Of a DNA stretch of 42,510 nucleotides, positions 39,385 through 42,510 are shown piece after piece; the stretch's first letter is position 1; each line of letters starts with the position of its first letter. The stretch spans positions 1 through 42,510 of the forward strand of contig JAQVCX010000018.1 in the NCBI GenBank assembly GCA_028689545.1, read 5' to 3'. The notes beneath the pieces were generated by a model that ran no database searches, was not told the origin of the DNA, and saw only the letters and a program-made list of their open reading frames with translations. The translations under genes and the position numbers were made by a program. The stretch comes from Parabacteroides sp. Lineage in GTDB: Bacteria > Bacteroidota > Bacteroidia > Bacteroidales > Tannerellaceae.

Positions 39385-40593
39385 TTATAGATTGGGAACT
39401 GCCCCAAATTTACCAAACTTATAAGCCTTTTGTAGAGAGCTTATTCTATTCAATCCTTTGAAATCAGTTAGAGGATATAGCACACTGGCTCCATCTGTGT
39501 TCTTCTCGGCGAACCAGATATTATCTTTTCTAAGCAGATCCTCTTCCCCCAACAAACCGTCATAATGAGTAGTAAGCAGTAACTGAGCTTGCTTTGACTC
39601 CTTCAAGAAACGTTCAATCATATATTCAATCAACTTAGGATGAAGAGATGATTCTATTTCATCTACAGCAAGGAATGCATTGCTTCCAATACTATTTTGT
39701 ATCTGAGATGCCAAGCCGAATGTTCGTATGGTACCATCTGATTCATACAACTCCGGGAACTCATAGTAATCATCCCCCCCCAACCCGGAAGAGACCTTGT
39801 GCTGATACATGGTATAATTTACCACTCCTTTTTTAGTCTCCTGCTCTTTTGAAGAAATATTCGAAATATTGAAGTCTGCTTCCTGCAAATACCTTAAGAT
39901 ATATTCTTTGGCAGTTTCTTTTTTAATTGCCTCTTCTGCATAGCGGCTAAGTGATGATGTAGGTACTATCGCAGGCATCATTTGTTTAGTCAAATACTGA
40001 AGGGCTGTTTCTATTTCTACAATATTGGTATTTACCTGCATATAAGCCGCAAAGACAGACATATTAGGTAAACACTTTAAAGTTATTTCCTCTTTTGCAG
40101 CCGTACTGATTTTAACTTTTTGACCAAATTTGATGGAAGAGACATTGTTTTCCATGCTACGTTCAAAAACAGTAGCCGGTTGTTGACTGAAATAATAAAT
40201 CAAGGTTTCTCGGACAATGTGTGTAGTCTCCAACAATACGGAATAGACATATCTGATAGGCTTGTCTCCATTCATGACATAAAATGAAACAGAAAACTCA
40301 GATGCTTGTTCCTTACTTGTTCTATTTAGCAAGAACGGAACAATCTTAATTAGCTCCGCTTTATTAAGTGGAGTGCAAGTTATAAAGGACCTTATAAAAT
40401 CGCAAACCTTAATAATATTACTTTTTCCCGAGGCATTGGCTCCATAAATGACAGCTAACTTAAGTAATCTTACATCCGGAGCCAGCTCAACAACATGATA
40501 TGACTCCAAATCCTTACTCTTATCTGCCTCAAAGCTAAGAACTGTCTCATCTCTGAATGAGAACATATTCTTGAATTTAATTTCAGCTATCAT
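39385..40593 (-). CDS. AAA/ABC-type ATPase, RloA/AbiLi-like
   Basis: 402 residues. Starts with IKFKNMFSFRDETVLSF, the AAA15/21-type N-terminus of defence ATPases, then Walker A VIYGANASGKSNIIK (Gly51-Ser58), a long coiled middle region (about 100-290), Walker B FLAVDEIESSLHPKLIEY and the switch AQLLLTTHYDGLL. An ABC-like ATPase of the OLD/Rad50-related type. It is the first gene of a pair with RloB and is predicted to act as a sensor/regulator that unleashes the nuclease. A -7 element TATCTTTG lies at 40619-40612. Alternatives are other two-gene AAA-nuclease systems such as PARIS, whose effector is DUF4435, not RloB. Confidence 0.88.
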   Translation of the reverse strand: MIAEIKFKNMFSFRDETVLSFEADKSKDLESYHVVELAPDVRLLKLAVIYGANASGKSNIIKVCDFIRSFITCTPLNKAELIKIVPFLLNRTSKEQASEFSVSFYVMNGDKPIRYVYSVLLETTHIVRETLIYYFSQQPATVFERSMENNVSSIKFGQKVKISTAAKEEITLKCLPNMSVFAAYMQVNTNIVEIETALQYLTKQMMPAIVPTSSLSRYAEEAIKKETAKEYILRYLQEADFNISNISSKEQETKKGVVNYTMYQHKVSSGLGGDDYYEFPELYESDGTIRTFGLASQIQNSIGSNAFLAVDEIESSLHPKLIEYMIERFLKESKQAQLLLTTHYDGLLGEEDLLRKDNIWFAEKNTDGASVLYPLTDFKGLNRISSLQKAYKFGKFGAVPNL

Positions 40594-40611
40594 ATATCTA
40601 TTGTTTTCTCA

Positions 40612-40619
40612 CAAAGATA
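40612..40619 (-). promoter_or_regulatory. -7 element of the AAA/RloB pair
   Basis: TATCTTTG on the minus strand, 19 bases upstream of the 40593 start codon. No clear TTG at -33 was found. Confidence 0.5.
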
Positions 40620-40738
40620 CATATAAAAACCGAATAATCATATATTAGTTATTAACAATCGCATCATTTACGCCAAAACATAAAACTAATCCCTATTTTC
40701 ATCGGCTTTACAAAGGATTGTGCGCAGTTGCCTTACAG

Positions 40739-40781
40739 ATCCCCTTTATCCTGCCTCAAATTGACGCAAGATAAAAGGGAT
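40739..40781 (-). terminator. Hairpin downstream of the MarC-family gene
   Basis: Two 16-base arms (40739-40754 and 40766-40781) around an 11-base loop. The two imperfect positions are C-A mismatches on the plus strand but G-U pairs in minus-strand RNA, so the fold suits the minus-strand transcript. No T run follows, so termination is not proven. Confidence 0.5.
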
Positions 40782-40806
40782 AAAAGTAATATATATGTAT
40801 ATCGGC

Positions 40807-41451
40807 TTACCCCACCGCCTCACGCAATATATCGATCAAGATAGGCTTCAATCCACTAACGAAACATTCCACGGCGATAACCATCAGGATTAATCCCATC
40901 AGACGCATCATCACGTTATTTCCCGTCTCTCCCAACAATCGTACCAGCCGGGTAGAAGCCCGCAAGATCAAGAAGGTGATAAAATAGACCAACGCGATGA
41001 TCCCGATCAACAGCCCCTTTAAGGTGAGCGTAGAGGCATCATCCATAAGCATGATCGCGTTGGCGATCGCTCCCGGACCGCACAACATCGGGATCGCCAG
41101 AGGGGTAATGGAAATATCGTCCGCATACGTCTTCACCTCCTCCTCTTTCAACTTCGCGTTGGAGTAACGGGCTTGAAGCATATCAAACCCGATCTTGAAG
41201 ATAATAAAGCCGCCGGCGATACGAAAGCCGTTCGAGGAGATGCCAAAGAACTTAAACAGGAACTGACCGGAGAAAGTGAAAACCATCAAGGTGATGAACG
41301 ACACGATCGTGGCCCGACGGACAATCGCTTTCCGCTCCTGGTTATCCATGCCATTGGTCATGGTCAAGAAGACCGGCATCGTACCCAACGGATTGGTCAA
41401 CGTAAAGAACGAGGTGAAACATAATAGGGCAAAAGGTAACAAATCTTCCAT
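40807..41451 (-). CDS. MarC-family (UPF0056) inner-membrane protein
   Basis: 214 residues, about six transmembrane segments. MarC signatures: FFTLTNPLGTMPVFLTMT at the N-terminus, GGFIIFKIGFDML, and SITPLAIPMLCGPGAIANAIM in the middle. The family, formerly thought to be multiple antibiotic-resistance proteins, has no settled transport substrate. It follows the hydrogenase-like gene by 40 bases on the same strand and might be cotranscribed with it. Confidence 0.93.
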   Translation of the reverse strand: MEDLLPFALLCFTSFFTLTNPLGTMPVFLTMTNGMDNQERKAIVRRATIVSFITLMVFTFSGQFLFKFFGISSNGFRIAGGFIIFKIGFDMLQARYSNAKLKEEEVKTYADDISITPLAIPMLCGPGAIANAIMLMDDASTLTLKGLLIGIIALVYFITFLILRASTRLVRLLGETGNNVMMRLMGLILMVIAVECFVSGLKPILIDILREAVG

Positions 41452-41491
41452 ATCAATAATCTTTTTAATTTGTTAATGTACCAATATGTGT

Positions 41492-42510
41492 CTAGAATTT
41501 AGTAAGCTCCTTAACAAATTGTTTTTGCCCGGAAGCGTTGTCGACGTACGTACAAGGACCGGTCACACAACCGCCCTCGCAAGCCATCACTTCTATAAAC
41601 TGCGCGGGGGCCTTCCTGGTTTTAGCGTAAGCGCGTAATAAGGCCACGTTTTTCTTTGTCAGGTTGGCTACCTGCACGGCATTCACGCTCTCGTCCTTCA
41701 AATAAACCTTAACGGCGTTGATCACACCACCACTTTGGGCGAAGCCATGCGCCTCGCGGACAGCGTTAAATAACACGGAGAAGGGTTGGGCCTCCTCTAT
41801 CTTAATTCCTAATCCCGCCAATACGGAACCCACTTCCTCAAACGTAAGCGTAAAGTCCACGCAGGGATCTAATTTCACCTCTTTCCGCTTCGCCACGCAC
41901 GGGCCAACAAACACGATCTTCGCGTCCGGATACTTTTCCTTCACGATACGAGCCGTATAATACATCGGAGATCCGGTAGAAGAAATGTATTTCTTTAAAT
42001 CCGGGATATGTTTCTCTACCAATTGCACGTAAGACGGGCAGCAACTAGTGGTCATGAACGGTTGTCCTTCTTTCAATTTCTCGATCAGTTCCTCCGCCTC
42101 ATGACGGGTGGTTTCCATAGCGCCCTGCGCCACCTCGACCACCTCCTCGAATCCCAAGGATTTGATAGCGCCATACACTTTTTCCTTCGGGGAGCTGAAC
42201 TGAGCCAAGATAGACGGAGCGACAATCGCTACCATCCGCTCCTTATTCCGCAGGCGTTGCAAGATATCGAACACCTGCGAGATCTCGAAGATAGCGCCGA
42301 ACGGACAAGCGTTCACGCACTTACCGCAATAGATACATTTAGACTCGTCGATATGCTCCACTCCATACTCATCCTTGCTGATCGCCTTGACCGGACAAAC
42401 TTCCTCGCAAGGGATCGGGATATAAACAATGGCATGGTACGGACAACTTTGGTGGCATTTACCACAACTGATACAAGTATCATGATTGATCTCGGCCTGA
42501 CCGTTTTTCT
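41492..42510 (-). CDS. Ferredoxin-domain [FeFe]-hydrogenase-like protein (5' end outside window)
   Basis: The frame is open through the right edge without a start; a GTG at 42361 is inside the gene. Seen in order: a [4Fe-4S] motif CISCGKCHQSCP, Cys-rich PCEEVCPVKAI, a second motif CIYCGKCVNACP, then an H-cluster-type domain with the three signature regions TSCCPSYV, VGPCVAKRKE and EVMACEGGCVTGPC. The GPC versions in the second and third regions differ from the classical MPC/GGG motifs and resemble the group B [FeFe]-hydrogenases known in gut Bacteroidetes (group from memory). It would couple reduced ferredoxin to H2. Catalytic activity needs HydEFG maturases, which are not in view. Confidence 0.88.
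   Translation of the reverse strand, partial: KNGQAEINHDTCISCGKCHQSCPYHAIVYIPIPCEEVCPVKAISKDEYGVEHIDESKCIYCGKCVNACPFGAIFEISQVFDILQRLRNKERMVAIVAPSILAQFSSPKEKVYGAIKSLGFEEVVEVAQGAMETTRHEAEELIEKLKEGQPFMTTSCCPSYVQLVEKHIPDLKKYISSTGSPMYYTARIVKEKYPDAKIVFVGPCVAKRKEVKLDPCVDFTLTFEEVGSVLAGLGIKIEEAQPFSVLFNAVREAHGFAQSGGVINAVKVYLKDESVNAVQVANLTKKNVALLRAYAKTRKAPAQFIEVMACEGGCVTGPCTYVDNASGQKQFVKELTKF

Noticed and set aside
38801-40593. PARIS (AriA-AriB) or a retron-associated system
   Set aside because: The effector has RloB rather than DUF4435 motifs and no reverse transcriptase or msr/msd-like RNA is present.

Overview
The window looks like chromosomal DNA from a gut Bacteroidetes, most likely a Parabacteroides close to P. 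distasonis. Reasons: promoters of the TTG / TAnnTTTG type (for example upstream of argR, the DUF985 cupin, acyl-CoA ligase and AraC genes), few Shine-Dalgarno sites, many lipoproteins with Cys signal peptides, a TonB-dependent receptor, DUF4369, DUF6057 and six-bladed-propeller lipoproteins, and a mannan operon matching the one known from Bacteroides fragilis. The species is inferred from gene content and memory, not from a search. No rRNA, tRNA, CRISPR array or insertion sequence was recognised.

Left part (1-10200): the 3' end of a MutS-family ATPase converges on an M48 metalloprotease lipoprotein across an inverted heptamer repeat. A three-gene secreted cluster follows (SnoaL-like protein, cupin-CMD-CMD fusion, alpha/beta hydrolase), then a roughly 660-base non-coding stretch. 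The arginine operon argR - GNAT acyltransferase - argG - argC - argD has two near-identical ARG-box-like operators around its promoter and ends in a clear bidirectional terminator. A DUF985 cupin gene faces it.

Middle left (10300-17600): a tightly coupled five-gene operon encodes a DUF4369 lipoprotein and then two copies of a module: a polytopic DUF6057-type membrane protein with a helical C-terminal half, followed by a lipoprotein with one CxxCH motif and a PD40/TolB-like propeller. Its function is unknown and it is my leading candidate for an undescribed system. Two small membrane proteins, one of 33 residues, are encoded convergently behind it.

Centre (17744-26850): a mannan-utilisation operon of GH26 mannanase lipoprotein, GH130 mannosylglucose phosphorylase, GPH-type transporter and cellobiose 2-epimerase, followed by a 41-42 bp tandem repeat array with a terminator and a sialate-O-acetylesterase-type esterase. 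GH26 would release mannobiose, the transporter import it, the epimerase convert it to mannosylglucose and the GH130 enzyme phosphorolyse it. A stand-alone TonB-dependent receptor and a tiny acidic lipoprotein lie on the opposite strand.

Right part (27011-42510): an acyl-CoA ligase; a minus-strand operon of Cys-nucleophile hydrolase, DUF3737 and MalY/PatB aminotransferase facing two tandem AraC regulators across a strong inverted-repeat operator; a six-bladed-propeller lipoprotein; an unusual repeat structure; mtaB, an LpxL-like acyltransferase and a GT2 glycosyltransferase in one operon; a visibly AT-richer AAA ATPase/RloB pair resembling the AbiL/RloAB anti-phage type; a MarC-family membrane protein; and the 3' part of a ferredoxin-domain [FeFe]-hydrogenase-like protein running off the right edge.
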